From Chitinophaga niastensis (lineage in GTDB: Bacteria > Bacteroidota > Bacteroidia > Chitinophagales > Chitinophagaceae), in contig NZ_PYAW01000004.1 in NCBI RefSeq assembly GCF_003014755.1, positions 186,001 to 250,000 on the forward strand: DNA of 64,000 bases, in the 5' to 3' direction. Numbering within the stretch: position 1 is the stretch's first letter; each line of letters starts with the position of its first letter. The position numbers were made by a program, and so were the translations under genes. A model generated the notes under the pieces. It was not told where the DNA came from. It searched no databases and was given only the letters and a program-made list of their open reading frames with translations. Of this stretch, positions 46,906-56,152 are shown piece by piece.

Positions 46906-47147
46906 CGTTACACAAAATTGGATGTTGGCAGCTGCGGCTTATACCGCGTTGGCGGCGGTGAAAATAAGTGATTTTGTCTTTTGTAACTAATGGATAATCA
47001 ATGTCAAAAGGAACTATAGGTATATGTTTTGGAATAAGTCATATATACATAACAGTTAAAAATGCATTATCTTTTTTTTAAATTTTTAACGATTAAAAAA
47101 GCGAATTAAAAGTTTTTCGTAACGTTGTACACATAACATCTTCCTTG

Positions 47148-48407
47148 ATGCACTATTTGAAAAACTACCTGCTTTCGTTGTTCCTGCTGTTTATATTTCT
47201 TCCATCTGCCAAAAGCCAGTCGGCATACCTGGATCCTTCCTATAATTTTCTGACAAGTACCAGTTTTATCCAGGATAAGAACTTTTATTTTTTTACCCTG
47301 TTGGAAAAGATGCCTGCCGTAAACCGGTTGTTAGCAAAAGATGCTAATATGCAACGGCTGTTTAAAACATACCGGCAGCGTATAGCCCATCCCGTTACCA
47401 ACGGAGACGTCAGCACACGCACATCTCCATTTTTATTTTCTGAAGAGATGATAAACCAGGTGGGTAATGACCTGCCACGTATGCTGCTACGCTACCCGCA
47501 GCAGATGGATGAGTTGGTAAAGACAATGCGCAGCAGTGGCCTGTTTCAGCTATATATCGGTACAAAAGACGAAGTATTGCTTTCACGTGCCTGGGAAGAT
47601 GCCGCCAATGGGGTGAACTACATCATCAACGCTTATACAACCAACAAAGGGCTACGTTACCCAACAATAGATTCTGCTGCTTATTATGTGAAATCACCCG
47701 CCTACCAGGCAGCAGTAGGGCAACTTCTGAAAACACTGAGCGGAAAAGATAACAATACCAGTTTGTTCTTCCAGCCGTCGCTGGACCTGGCAATGGGACT
47801 GCTGCTGATAAATAAACGTGATGAGGCGGGCCGTTATGAGCCCTTGTCGGATACTAACCGTGAGGCCTATACGTACCTGAAAACAATCGACTGGGACAGA
47901 TACACCTATACCACCATGCTCATTTTAGGTGCCAGTCCTGGTGGCAAAGAAACGATCAGCGAAGCAGGGAAGAACCGTTGCCACCTGGGGGCAGAAATGT
48001 TCCGCAAAGGAATGGCGCCCTGTATCATCGTTTCTGGTGGACATGTACGCCCGGTGGGCACACCTTACTCAGAGGCCATAGAAATGAAGAAGTACCTGGT
48101 AAATGAACTGAAAATACCGGCAGTGGCTGTAATGGTGGATCCTTACGCCCGGCATACCACCACTAACATACGTAACGCTGTACGTATGGCCTATCGCAAT
48201 GGCATCCCTGTCAAAAGACGCATGATGTGTGTATCGGATGCCATGCACCTAAACTACGTTACCAGCCGCATGTTTGAACTGCGCTGTTTAAAGGAGTTGG
48301 GTTATGTGCCTGCGGCAGATATAAAACAGGCAGACCTCTACTTTATCACCTTCACACCGGACATCCGCTCCCTGCAGGCAGACGCCCGTGATCCGCTGGA
48401 TCCGTGA
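47148..48407 (+). CDS. Secreted or anchored YdcF/SanA-like DUF218 protein
   Basis: 419 aa from the ATG at 47148, just after a TTG. A signal peptide (LLSLFLLFIFLPSAKS) is followed by a ~250-residue helical region and a C-terminal DUF218 domain: MLILGASPGGKETISEAGK, IIVSGGHVRPVG and ARHTTTNIRNAVRMAYRNG. DUF218 proteins (YdcF, ElyC, SanA) are linked to envelope integrity; their chemistry is unsettled. The 240-nt AT-rich gap upstream shows no clear promoter or other feature. Confidence 0.82.
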   Translation: MHYLKNYLLSLFLLFIFLPSAKSQSAYLDPSYNFLTSTSFIQDKNFYFFTLLEKMPAVNRLLAKDANMQRLFKTYRQRIAHPVTNGDVSTRTSPFLFSEEMINQVGNDLPRMLLRYPQQMDELVKTMRSSGLFQLYIGTKDEVLLSRAWEDAANGVNYIINAYTTNKGLRYPTIDSAAYYVKSPAYQAAVGQLLKTLSGKDNNTSLFFQPSLDLAMGLLLINKRDEAGRYEPLSDTNREAYTYLKTIDWDRYTYTTMLILGASPGGKETISEAGKNRCHLGAEMFRKGMAPCIIVSGGHVRPVGTPYSEAIEMKKYLVNELKIPAVAVMVDPYARHTTTNIRNAVRMAYRNGIPVKRRMMCVSDAMHLNYVTSRMFELRCLKELGYVPAADIKQADLYFITFTPDIRSLQADARDPLDP

Positions 48408-48462
48408 TCATACAATATTATCATCTCTTATTCGTCTTTATAATAAATACAATCAAAATTCT

Positions 48463-49407
48463 ATGTCAGATTTATCTATCCAACCGCTATATACCATTCT
48501 TGGCGCAGGTGGTATTATTGCTAATGAATTGGCGCAGCAGCTTGTTAATAACAATAAACGGGTTCGCCTCGTTAGCCGCTCTCCTAAATCATTTGCAGGT
48601 ATCACAGACCTGGTGCCGGCAGATATTACCGACTATGAACAAACAAAAAAGGCAGTCAGCGGCAGCGCTATTGTTTTCCTGACAGCCGGATTGCAATACA
48701 ATAAAAAATTATGGGCAGTGGCATGGCCTAAGATCATGACTAATGTGATCAATGCCTGCAAGGAAGCCGGGGCTAAGCTCATCTTCTTCGATAACGTATA
48801 TTCCTACGGGTTAGTAAAAGGTCCGATGAAAGAAGATACCCCTTATCATCCTTCCAGCAAAAAAGGAGAGATCCGTGCGGCTATTGCCACACAGCTGATG
48901 AATGAAGTGAAAGCCGGTAAGATCACCGCTACTATTGCCCGTGCAGCAGACTTCTACGGCCCCGGCGCCGATAAAACAGGGTTTCTCAATTTACTGATCA
49001 TCGATAAATTTAAAAAGAACAGCACTGCCATGTGGCTCGGTAAAGATAATGTAACCCATAGTTACACTTTCACACCCGATGCCGGTAAAGGCCTGTACCT
49101 GCTGTCACAGGATGATACTTCCTGGAACCAGATCTGGCATCTGCCTACCTGCAATCCTGCCCCGGATGGTAAAGGTTATGTCAACATGATTGCAGCGCAA
49201 ATGGGTACTAAGCCTAAATACGCGAAGCTGGGTGCTTTTATGATAACACTCGCCGGTCTTTTCGATAGCACTACTAAAGAAATGAAGGAAATGCTGTACC
49301 AGAGCAATTATCCGTATATCCTCGACTCTTCAAAATTTGAAAAACATTTTAATGTAAAGCCCACACCTTACGAAGAAGGTATCCGCTTAACCCTGGCAAA
49401 ACAGTAG
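48463..49407 (+). CDS. NAD(P)-dependent epimerase/dehydratase-like protein
   Basis: 314 aa from the ATG at 48463; the open frame extends back to 48388 into the previous gene without similarity. Rossmann motif TILGAGGIIANELAQQL, FFDNVYSYG (active-site Tyr region) and ARAADFYGPGADK are typical of extended SDR enzymes. The substrate is unknown. It is co-directional with the DUF218 gene 55 nt upstream. Confidence 0.85.
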   Translation: MSDLSIQPLYTILGAGGIIANELAQQLVNNNKRVRLVSRSPKSFAGITDLVPADITDYEQTKKAVSGSAIVFLTAGLQYNKKLWAVAWPKIMTNVINACKEAGAKLIFFDNVYSYGLVKGPMKEDTPYHPSSKKGEIRAAIATQLMNEVKAGKITATIARAADFYGPGADKTGFLNLLIIDKFKKNSTAMWLGKDNVTHSYTFTPDAGKGLYLLSQDDTSWNQIWHLPTCNPAPDGKGYVNMIAAQMGTKPKYAKLGAFMITLAGLFDSTTKEMKEMLYQSNYPYILDSSKFEKHFNVKPTPYEEGIRLTLAKQ

Positions 49408-49432
49408 TCTACTTATTTAGTAGGAAAATAAA

Positions 49433-49463
49433 TTTGGTAGTTAATTTTTCTGCTTTATCTTTG
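49433..49463 (+). promoter_or_regulatory. Bacteroidota-type promoter of the SAM riboswitch transcript
   Basis: TTTG at 49433-49436 and TATCTTTG at 49456-49463 are separated by 19 nt, an exact fit to the Bacteroidota consensus TTTG-N19-TAnnTTTG. The predicted start point near 49470 is about 12 nt before the first riboswitch stem. Confidence 0.8.
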
Positions 49464-49481
49464 CACCAGTTCTTTAAATAG

Positions 49482-49591
49482 CTTATCAAGAAAGGAGGAG
49501 GGACATGGCCCGACGATACCTTAGCAACCATCACTGTGCAAACAGTGAAAGGTGCTGCATCCATCCCGATCAACAGATCAGGAAAGATAAG
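49482..49591 (+). ncRNA. SAM-I riboswitch (S-box)
   Basis: CTTATC (49482-49487) pairs with GATAAG (49586-49591) to form P1. Inside are AGGAGGAGGGACATGGCCCG, ACCTTAGCAACC and AAGGTGCTGCATCC in the order and spacing of the SAM-I aptamer. It is followed 42 nt later by an intrinsic terminator, so high SAM should end transcription before the downstream gene. Confidence 0.93.
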
Positions 49592-49633
49592 TCAGATTAC
49601 AGGTTTTACTTTACATTATTATCAATATAATTA

Positions 49634-49664
49634 AAACTCATCTGGCTCCCGGATGAGTTTTTTT
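49634..49664 (+). terminator. Intrinsic terminator of the SAM riboswitch
   Basis: AACTCATC and GATGAGTT form the stem around a TGGCTCCCG loop, followed by a run of Ts (49658-49664). The position after the aptamer fits the expression platform. I could not model the competing antiterminator. Confidence 0.82.
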
Positions 49665-49698
49665 GTGCCCGGCTACGCCGGGTGTAAATTTTCTTATC

Positions 49699-49864
49699 CA
49701 GGATTAGACTGATTATGCTGATTACCCTGATTTTATTCTTTTGATTTTTTAAGATTTAAAAGATTGGCGAAGATTAATGCGGATATATTCGCTTAGGACT
49801 TCGCTAATCTTTTAAAAATCAAAAAAATAAAATCAGGGTAATCAGCATAATCAGCCTAATCCTG
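49699..49864. repeat. Palindromic element D in the leader between the SAM riboswitch and metB
   Basis: Outer arms 49699-49737 and 49826-49864 match at 38 of 39 positions. Inner arms continue to about 49773 and 49799 with an 8-nt length difference. GATT units are at 9-nt spacing (GATTAGACT, GATTATGCT, GATTACCCT). The element lies after the riboswitch terminator and 66 nt before the start codon, so read-through transcripts carry a long stem in the 5' leader. Confidence 0.88.
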
Positions 49865-49930
49865 AGCAAGACAATCCCCCTTTCTGATAGGCTCCAATTA
49901 TCACTTTTCATCAAACTAAAAACAAACAAG

Positions 49931-51109
49931 ATGAGCACTATCACTGAACTGATCCATTCTATTCCCGTAGACCCGCAAACAGGCGCTATCGCGGTTCCTA
50001 TCTATCAAACATCCACTTTTGTACAGGAAGCGCCGGGTGTAAATAAAGGATATGATTATGCACGGTCCAACAATCCTACCCGTGCAGCAGTAGAGAAAAT
50101 TATTGCACAACTGGAAGGCGGTGCCACCGCATCTGCCTTCTCCAGCGGCCTCGCAGCCATTGATGCGGTGATAAAATTATTGAAGTCCGGCGATGAAATA
50201 GTAGCGGTAGATGATATCTACGGCGGCGCATTTCGCCTGTTCAACAAAGTATACGAGAAATTTGGTATCAAAGTTACCTATGTAGATACCTCCGATTTAC
50301 AGGCAGTATTTAATGCCATCACGCCGGCTACCCGTTTGATATGGCTGGAAACGCCCACCAATCCTACACTGAAGATCTCTGATATTGCTGCCATTGGCCG
50401 CATCGCAAAAGCGCACAACTGTTTATTTTGTGTAGATAATACCTTCGCATCACCTGTACTGCAAAAACCGTTGGAACTGGGTGCGGATCTGGTGATACAC
50501 AGCGCTACCAAGTATCTCGGCGGGCACAGCGACCTCATTGCAGGTGTGGTGATTGCTAAAACAGCACAACTCGGAGAAGAAATAAAGTTCTATCAAAATG
50601 CCTGCGGTGCTATCCTTTCACCGTTCGATAGTTTCCTGCTCATTCGTGGTATTGAAACATTGCATCTGCGTGTAAAACAACACGGCATCAATGCACAGGC
50701 ACTGGCAGAATACCTGGAAAAACATCCGGCCGTTGGAAAAGTATTTTATCCCGGCTTGCCTTCACATCCAGGTCATGAGCTGGCAAAGCAGCAGAGCAAA
50801 GGATTTGGTGGCATCATCTCTTTCACTTTAAAAGAGGATACTGCTGAAGCAGCTACTGCATTTGTAACGTCTACCAATTATTTTAAACTGGCCGAAAGCC
50901 TCGGTGGTATCAAAAGTTTACTCTGCCATCCGGCTGCTATGACACATAAATCTATCCCCGCAGAAAAAAGAAGGGCAGCAGGTGTAAGCGATAGTCTCAT
51001 CCGCCTGTCTGTTGGCCTGGAAGAAACAAACGATCTGCTGGCCGATCTGGAACAGGCTTTTACGAAGCTGCCGGTGCCCGCCCACGCAGAAAACGTGTTG
51101 TCAGCATAG
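49931..51109 (+). CDS. metB: Cystathionine gamma-synthase-type PLP enzyme
   Basis: 392 aa of the Cys/Met metabolism PLP family. VPIYQTSTF, YDYARSNNPTRAAVEK, SAFSSGLAAIDAV, WLETPTNPTLKI and the PLP Lys in HSATKYLGGHSDLIAG are diagnostic. Upstream control by a SAM riboswitch places it in methionine synthesis, so gamma-synthase (cystathionine from activated homoserine and Cys) is most likely. Gamma-lyase and sulfhydrylase relatives share these motifs. Its 3' end overlaps the convergent symporter by 50 nt. Confidence 0.85.
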   Translation: MSTITELIHSIPVDPQTGAIAVPIYQTSTFVQEAPGVNKGYDYARSNNPTRAAVEKIIAQLEGGATASAFSSGLAAIDAVIKLLKSGDEIVAVDDIYGGAFRLFNKVYEKFGIKVTYVDTSDLQAVFNAITPATRLIWLETPTNPTLKISDIAAIGRIAKAHNCLFCVDNTFASPVLQKPLELGADLVIHSATKYLGGHSDLIAGVVIAKTAQLGEEIKFYQNACGAILSPFDSFLLIRGIETLHLRVKQHGINAQALAEYLEKHPAVGKVFYPGLPSHPGHELAKQQSKGFGGIISFTLKEDTAEAATAFVTSTNYFKLAESLGGIKSLLCHPAAMTHKSIPAEKRRAAGVSDSLIRLSVGLEETNDLLADLEQAFTKLPVPAHAENVLSA

Positions 51110-52271
51110 CCGCTACCGTGTCTCCCGTCGCATTGAGTATGGTAGCCAACGGATCTACGAGGGTGCCAATAATCATTAGCGCCGGGAGCGCCGCTACCGG
51201 GAATCCATATATGCTCATCACCAGCAGTTCACCAATGTAGCCACCATTGGGAATACCGCCTTCTACAATACTCACTATAACGGTAACGCCCATAGCCATT
51301 AGAATGGTATCCACACTGTTAAAACCTTTACCAAACATGGCAAATACCACCGCCATTTTTATGATGGAGGAAATGCTGGACCCATCTTTATGCAGGGTAG
51401 CACCCAATGGTACTACCACACTGCCAATGTCCTGCGGCACACCCATGCGCTGCGCAGCTTCAAGGTTGGCAGGAATGGTGGCAATGCTGCTACCCGTACC
51501 CACAGCGGTAAGCGTGGGAATAATATTATTTTTCCAGTACGTTTTTATACCGTTAACACCACCGGCAACAAAAGCATAAAAACTGAATCCGAAGATGAAA
51601 TAAAATATACCAAATCCATAATAAATACCCAGCGAATGTGCATAGGTGCCAAACAGCTGAGGCCCTACCGTGCCCACCTGGTAAGCAAAGTAAGCACCCA
51701 AACCTATAGGCCCCAGTTTCATGATCACAATCAGCAGGTCTTTCATGACTTCATTGCCCGAAAATAAAAAACGCCGGAAAGCCGCACCCCGCTCACCTGC
51801 ACGCATGGCAGCAAATCCTGTGAGCACAGAAAAGATAATAAAGGGCAACATGTTTTTGCGCGACAATAACTCATAAAATTCGCTCACCGTCAGCAACCGC
51901 GTAATTTGATCTCCGAAGCTGCCCGGCTTATCTATATGCGCTGCTTCAGATAAAATTACCTGCTGATGAATAGGGAAGATCCATACCGCTACAATCGTCA
52001 GAAAAGCCGAGATGAGGATGGTACTCAGGAAAATCAGCGACATAATACCCAATATGCGTCCCAGCTTATGAGAAGCATCAATATGCGCGATCGCCGTTGC
52101 AATAGCAAAAAATACCAGCGGAATCACCGCTGTAAATAACAGGTTCAGGAAAATATCACCAATCGGCTTAATCAAGGCCACTTTTTCACCAAATATCAAT
52201 CCGGCAATGCTGCCTGCTATAATGCCCGCCAGTAGCCAGAACATGCTACTATATGTCTTAAGGAATCCCAT
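51060..52271 (-). CDS. Dicarboxylate/amino acid:cation symporter (DAACS family)
   Basis: 403 aa with about eight helices and two re-entrant loops. GTGSSIATIPANLEAA and ATLHKDGSSISSIIKM are the re-entrant-loop motifs of GltP/DctA-type carriers, and GDTVAAMLTTRF near the C-terminus holds the cation/substrate-site Asp. It imports glutamate, aspartate or C4-dicarboxylates with Na+ or H+. Its last 50 nt of coding sequence overlap the metB 3' end on the other strand. Confidence 0.92.
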   Translation of the reverse strand: MGFLKTYSSMFWLLAGIIAGSIAGLIFGEKVALIKPIGDIFLNLLFTAVIPLVFFAIATAIAHIDASHKLGRILGIMSLIFLSTILISAFLTIVAVWIFPIHQQVILSEAAHIDKPGSFGDQITRLLTVSEFYELLSRKNMLPFIIFSVLTGFAAMRAGERGAAFRRFLFSGNEVMKDLLIVIMKLGPIGLGAYFAYQVGTVGPQLFGTYAHSLGIYYGFGIFYFIFGFSFYAFVAGGVNGIKTYWKNNIIPTLTAVGTGSSIATIPANLEAAQRMGVPQDIGSVVVPLGATLHKDGSSISSIIKMAVVFAMFGKGFNSVDTILMAMGVTVIVSIVEGGIPNGGYIGELLVMSIYGFPVAALPALMIIGTLVDPLATILNATGDTVAAMLTTRFLRGRAPAAS

Positions 52272-52356
52272 ATATGAAATTTATACTATTACAATTTATA
52301 CCGGAATTATCAATTCTGATCAGTAATTTTAGCGCTACGATATTTAAATGTGAACA

Positions 52357-55300
52357 ATGAGAAAGATTTCGCTGCATTTTATGGCGATGGGAACCATGTT
52401 GGTTGTCCTGTTGACCACTGCTACCTTTTCGGCAGAAGCACAATACCGGCTGCGCTTTAACGGCGCCAGCAACTTTGTGGAACTGGACGGAAAAGACCTG
52501 CCACCTCCCTACACCGTGGAGTGCCTGGTAAGTCGTAATAAAGTGTCTACCTACTCTTCGCTGCTCACTGGCGATGATTATGAAAGCGGCATACGCCTGG
52601 AGCAATACAATAACACCAACAAAATTGGGCTTAGTAAAAAAGGCAAATTTGATGTGTTATTTGATTATGAGCTGCCGGTAGGAAAACTCACGCACCTGGC
52701 ACTGGTAGCGGATAGCGCCCATACGTCCCTGTACATCGATGGTAAATTTATCCAGCGCATCGACAAAAGTATTTCCCTGCCCCTCACTCAAATAGGGCTG
52801 GATGCAGATGGTTTTGGTACACTTAACGCTACCGTAGATGAAATGCGTATGTGGGATAAGATGTTGTCGCCGGAAACGATTGCCCGTCTTGCTTTTAAAG
52901 GGGTGAACGATAAAGACCCGGAATATGCTCATCTCTTACATTACTACACTTTTGATGAAGGCAGCGGCAGCGTGGTAACAGACCACAAAGGTACCCTGCA
53001 CGGGAAAATATTCCTCGCTACCTACGAAAAAGTATATCCGCTGGATATCGCCATCACCAATGTGGTAGCACCGCTCAACGGAAAAGATAAATTCTCCACA
53101 AAAGAACCGGTTACCATCCGTGTTACCAACCTGGGTACACAACCAGTAACGGAAGCCGTGCAGTTGCAGTACACACTGGGTTATGGTGCCCCCGCCAAAA
53201 CTATTACCGTTCCTTTCAATGCCAATCCACTACCACCTTACGCCATCCGTGATGTGTTGCTGGAAACAGCCAACCTCGAAAGCAAAGGCATCTGGCCACT
53301 GGATGTAAAGGCCATATTGAAAGGAGATGAGAACACAGCTAACAATACTTTTGCCACGCATCTGCTGCTCAAAAAAGTACCACTCACCAATATCAAAAAA
53401 GTAACACAAGTGCCGGGTAAGTTGCAATTCGCACTGGGCAACGCTTTTGTGCAACTACAGTGGGTAGCCTCCGATATTTATCGCGTTCAGGTAAGCGCCG
53501 ATGGTAAGTTTGAAGATGCCATGAAAAATGGTATTGTAGTATGGAACGGCGACCAACCGGTAAAATATCAGCTGAAAGATAAAAATACTTATTACGAAGT
53601 AACCACAGATAAAGTAACACTACACATCAATAAAGCCCCTTTTCGTATAGCCATGTACGATAAGACCGGCAAAAAGGTGATGGAAGAAACAGAACCGATC
53701 AGCTTAGGTGAACAGGCCACAGAAGCGCTTCACCGGGGGGATAAAGATTATTTCTATGGCGGTGGTATGCAAAATGGCAACTTCTCGCACCGCGACAGCA
53801 TCGTAAATATCCGCAATAACTTCGGTAACTGGGGTACCAATACGACTTCTAACCCGGCTCCGTTTTTTGTGAGCACTGCAGGTTATGGCATCTTCAGAAA
53901 TACGTTCAACAAAGGTACCTATGGCTTCAAAGACACAGTGTTGCTGCAACATGAAGGATACGAATACGATGCTTATTATTTCTATGGTCCTTCTATTAAA
54001 TCAGTGCTGGAGCAGTATACACATGTAACAGGCCGTCCGTTTATGGTGCCGCGCTGGGGCCTTGAATTTGGCGATGCCGATTGTTACAACAAAAAAGGTG
54101 TTACCGGTGATGTCATCAAAAAAATAGCAGAAAAATACCGCGAAGAAAATATGCCTGGTGGCTGGATACTGCCTAATGATGGCTATGGCTGCGGTTATCA
54201 GGGATTGGATACCGTGGTTACGCGCCTGCATCAGCTGGGCTTCTACACCGGCTTATGGACAGAAAACGGTGTGCAGAAAATTAAAGAAGAAGTGAGTCAG
54301 TTTGGTACGCGCTGCATGAAACTGGATGTAGCCTGGGTAGGCCCTGGCTACAAATGGGGCCTGGACGGAAGTCGTGCTGCCTATAATGGCATTGAGCAAA
54401 ACGCAGATGCCCGTGGTTTTATCTGGTGTGTAGCCGGCTGGGCAGGCACACAACGTTACTCCACCATCTGGAGCGGCGATCAGAGCGGTAATTGGGAATA
54501 TATCCGTTTCCATATCCCATCTGTTATTGGCAGTGGTTTATCTGGTTTCAACTATGCCACCGGTGATGTGGATGGTATTTTTAGAGGCAGTGCAAAAACA
54601 TATGTGCGTGATATGCAGTGGAAGTGCTTTACACCGGTATTTATGTCTATCAGTGGATGGGCAAAAACGGGTAAGCAGCCATGGGCGCAGGGAGAACCCT
54701 ACACTTCCATCAACCGCAAATATATGCAGTTGAAGATGCGCCTCACCCCGTACATGTATTCCTATTGCCGCGAAGCGTATGAAAATGGTACGCCTGTTTG
54801 TCGCGCTATGGTACTGGAATATCCAAATGATACCACCACCTGGGGGCAATCTACCCAATACCAGTTCCTGAGTGGCGAATACCTGCTGGTAGCACCTGTT
54901 TACAAGGATGAAGAAAAACGCGACAGCATCTATTTGCCTGCCGGTAAGTGGATGGACTATGATAACGGTACCGCCTATACGGGCAATCAGTGGTTGAATA
55001 ACTTCGCCGCTCCGCTGGAAAAGTTGCCGTTGTTTGTGAAGGAGGGCGCTATTATCCCTAAGTATCCGGCTATGCTGTACGATGCCCAGAAACCAAAAGA
55101 CACCCTTACATTAGAAATTTATCCGGGGACTGATGGACATTTCAAATTATATGAAGATGATGGTGCTACACTGGCATATAAAAAGGATAACGCTTTTGCC
55201 TATACGAATATCAGTTCCAAAACGGCAGCTAACAACATTACCGTACAAATAGGTGCTGCTATAGGATCCTATAAAGGCCAGCTGCCTTCCCGCAGCATTA

Positions 55301-55461
55301 AGCTGGAAGTATACTGTACACAAAAGCCGCAATCCGTTACCCTGAATGGTAAGCCGCTGCCACACTGGACATATGACCCTGCTTATAAAAAAGGTTGTGT
55401 GTTTATTGATGCAGGTGTAGCAGATATAAGAAAGGGACAACAGATAATTATAAAACTGTGA
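52357..55461 (+). CDS. Secreted LamG-GH31 glycoside hydrolase
   Basis: 1034 aa with a signal peptide (MLVVLLTTATFSAEA). A LamG/concanavalin-like domain spans about 30-205 (YRLRFNGASNFVELDG, ATVDEMRMWDKML), then a CARDB-like beta domain (240-345), then the GH31 region. The probable nucleophile is Asp657 in CMKLDVAW and the acid/base Asp708 in WSGDQSGNW, the two conserved GH31 positions. C-terminal beta domains follow. GH31 enzymes include alpha-glucosidases, alpha-xylosidases and alpha-galactosidases; the exact substrate is not evident. The TGA stop is the first part of palindromic element E. Confidence 0.9.
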   Translation: MRKISLHFMAMGTMLVVLLTTATFSAEAQYRLRFNGASNFVELDGKDLPPPYTVECLVSRNKVSTYSSLLTGDDYESGIRLEQYNNTNKIGLSKKGKFDVLFDYELPVGKLTHLALVADSAHTSLYIDGKFIQRIDKSISLPLTQIGLDADGFGTLNATVDEMRMWDKMLSPETIARLAFKGVNDKDPEYAHLLHYYTFDEGSGSVVTDHKGTLHGKIFLATYEKVYPLDIAITNVVAPLNGKDKFSTKEPVTIRVTNLGTQPVTEAVQLQYTLGYGAPAKTITVPFNANPLPPYAIRDVLLETANLESKGIWPLDVKAILKGDENTANNTFATHLLLKKVPLTNIKKVTQVPGKLQFALGNAFVQLQWVASDIYRVQVSADGKFEDAMKNGIVVWNGDQPVKYQLKDKNTYYEVTTDKVTLHINKAPFRIAMYDKTGKKVMEETEPISLGEQATEALHRGDKDYFYGGGMQNGNFSHRDSIVNIRNNFGNWGTNTTSNPAPFFVSTAGYGIFRNTFNKGTYGFKDTVLLQHEGYEYDAYYFYGPSIKSVLEQYTHVTGRPFMVPRWGLEFGDADCYNKKGVTGDVIKKIAEKYREENMPGGWILPNDGYGCGYQGLDTVVTRLHQLGFYTGLWTENGVQKIKEEVSQFGTRCMKLDVAWVGPGYKWGLDGSRAAYNGIEQNADARGFIWCVAGWAGTQRYSTIWSGDQSGNWEYIRFHIPSVIGSGLSGFNYATGDVDGIFRGSAKTYVRDMQWKCFTPVFMSISGWAKTGKQPWAQGEPYTSINRKYMQLKMRLTPYMYSYCREAYENGTPVCRAMVLEYPNDTTTWGQSTQYQFLSGEYLLVAPVYKDEEKRDSIYLPAGKWMDYDNGTAYTGNQWLNNFAAPLEKLPLFVKEGAIIPKYPAMLYDAQKPKDTLTLEIYPGTDGHFKLYEDDGATLAYKKDNAFAYTNISSKTAANNITVQIGAAIGSYKGQLPSRSIKLEVYCTQKPQSVTLNGKPLPHWTYDPAYKKGCVFIDAGVADIRKGQQIIIKL

Positions 55462-55765
55462 TTTTTGTGATTAAGATTATCCTGATGAGCGAAGATTTTT
55501 TTGTCTGAACTGTGATTTTTGTGATTAATATGATTATCCTGATGAGCGAAGATCTCAGCGGATATTGTCTGAACCAGGATTTTTAGGATTGAATGGATTA
55601 CCCTGATGGGTGTTATGTTGTTTTTATTTGAGAGATTTACGCGATTATCTTCGCTAAGATCTTCGGCATCCATCAAGGTAATCCATTCAATCCTAAAAAT
55701 CCTGGTTCAGACAAAAAAATCGCTCATCAGGATAATCATATTAATCACAAAAATCACAGTTCTAA
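55457..55765. repeat. Palindromic element E between the GH31 and OB-fold genes
   Basis: Two arm pairs are nested. 55509-55549 and 55720-55760 are identical reverse complements (41 of 41). 55567-55608 and 55671-55712 match at 41 of 42. On the left, the ACTGTGATTTTTGTGATTAA unit is present twice in direct orientation, the first copy containing the GH31 TGA stop codon. GATT units recur every 9 nt. It fills most of the 355-nt gap. Confidence 0.9.
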
Positions 55766-55816
55766 ACAATTTTACCCTGCGATTGTTTTACAAAGTAGCA
55801 AACCAATAAAACCATC

Positions 55817-56143
55817 ATGAAAAGCTTGTTGCTCTGTTTGTTGCTTCCCTTCATTGCCTTCCAGCAACGTGACTACACGATAGGAGAGGTGATGAGAAAT
55901 GCCCGGCAACTGCACAATGACAGCACTACCGTACAAATTACCGGATATATCACGAAGAAGCTACGGGGTAGCACCTATGTTTTTGAGGATAGAACCGCTG
56001 AAATAGAGGTAAATATTGATACCAGGCACCTTCCGCACAAACCTTTCAACGATAAAGATGCAGTGGTGATAAAGGCATGTGTGGAGTATGAAATCAACAA
56101 GCCTATTACCCTGAAGGTAAATCGCCCGGTGATCAATGATTAA
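55817..56143 (+). CDS. Small secreted OB-fold (BOF/YgiW-like) protein
   Basis: 108 aa. A short signal peptide (LLLCLLLPFIAF) precedes a beta-rich domain: TVQITGYITKKLRGSTYVFE and TAEIEVNIDTRHLP, the pattern of the bacterial OB-fold family of YgiW/NirD-type periplasmic proteins. The role is unknown; some relatives are stress-related. It stands alone between element E and the convergent TSUP gene. Confidence 0.8.
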   Translation: MKSLLLCLLLPFIAFQQRDYTIGEVMRNARQLHNDSTTVQITGYITKKLRGSTYVFEDRTAEIEVNIDTRHLPHKPFNDKDAVVIKACVEYEINKPITLKVNRPVIND

Positions 56144-56152
56144 GGGAGATGA

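Noticed and set aside
55383..55809. Open frames on both strands in element E with repeated peptides such as IFAHQDN and NHKNHS
   Set aside because: They are translations of the palindromic repeat; the 9-nt period mimics a 3-residue peptide repeat. They overlap the GH31 3' end and have no independent support.
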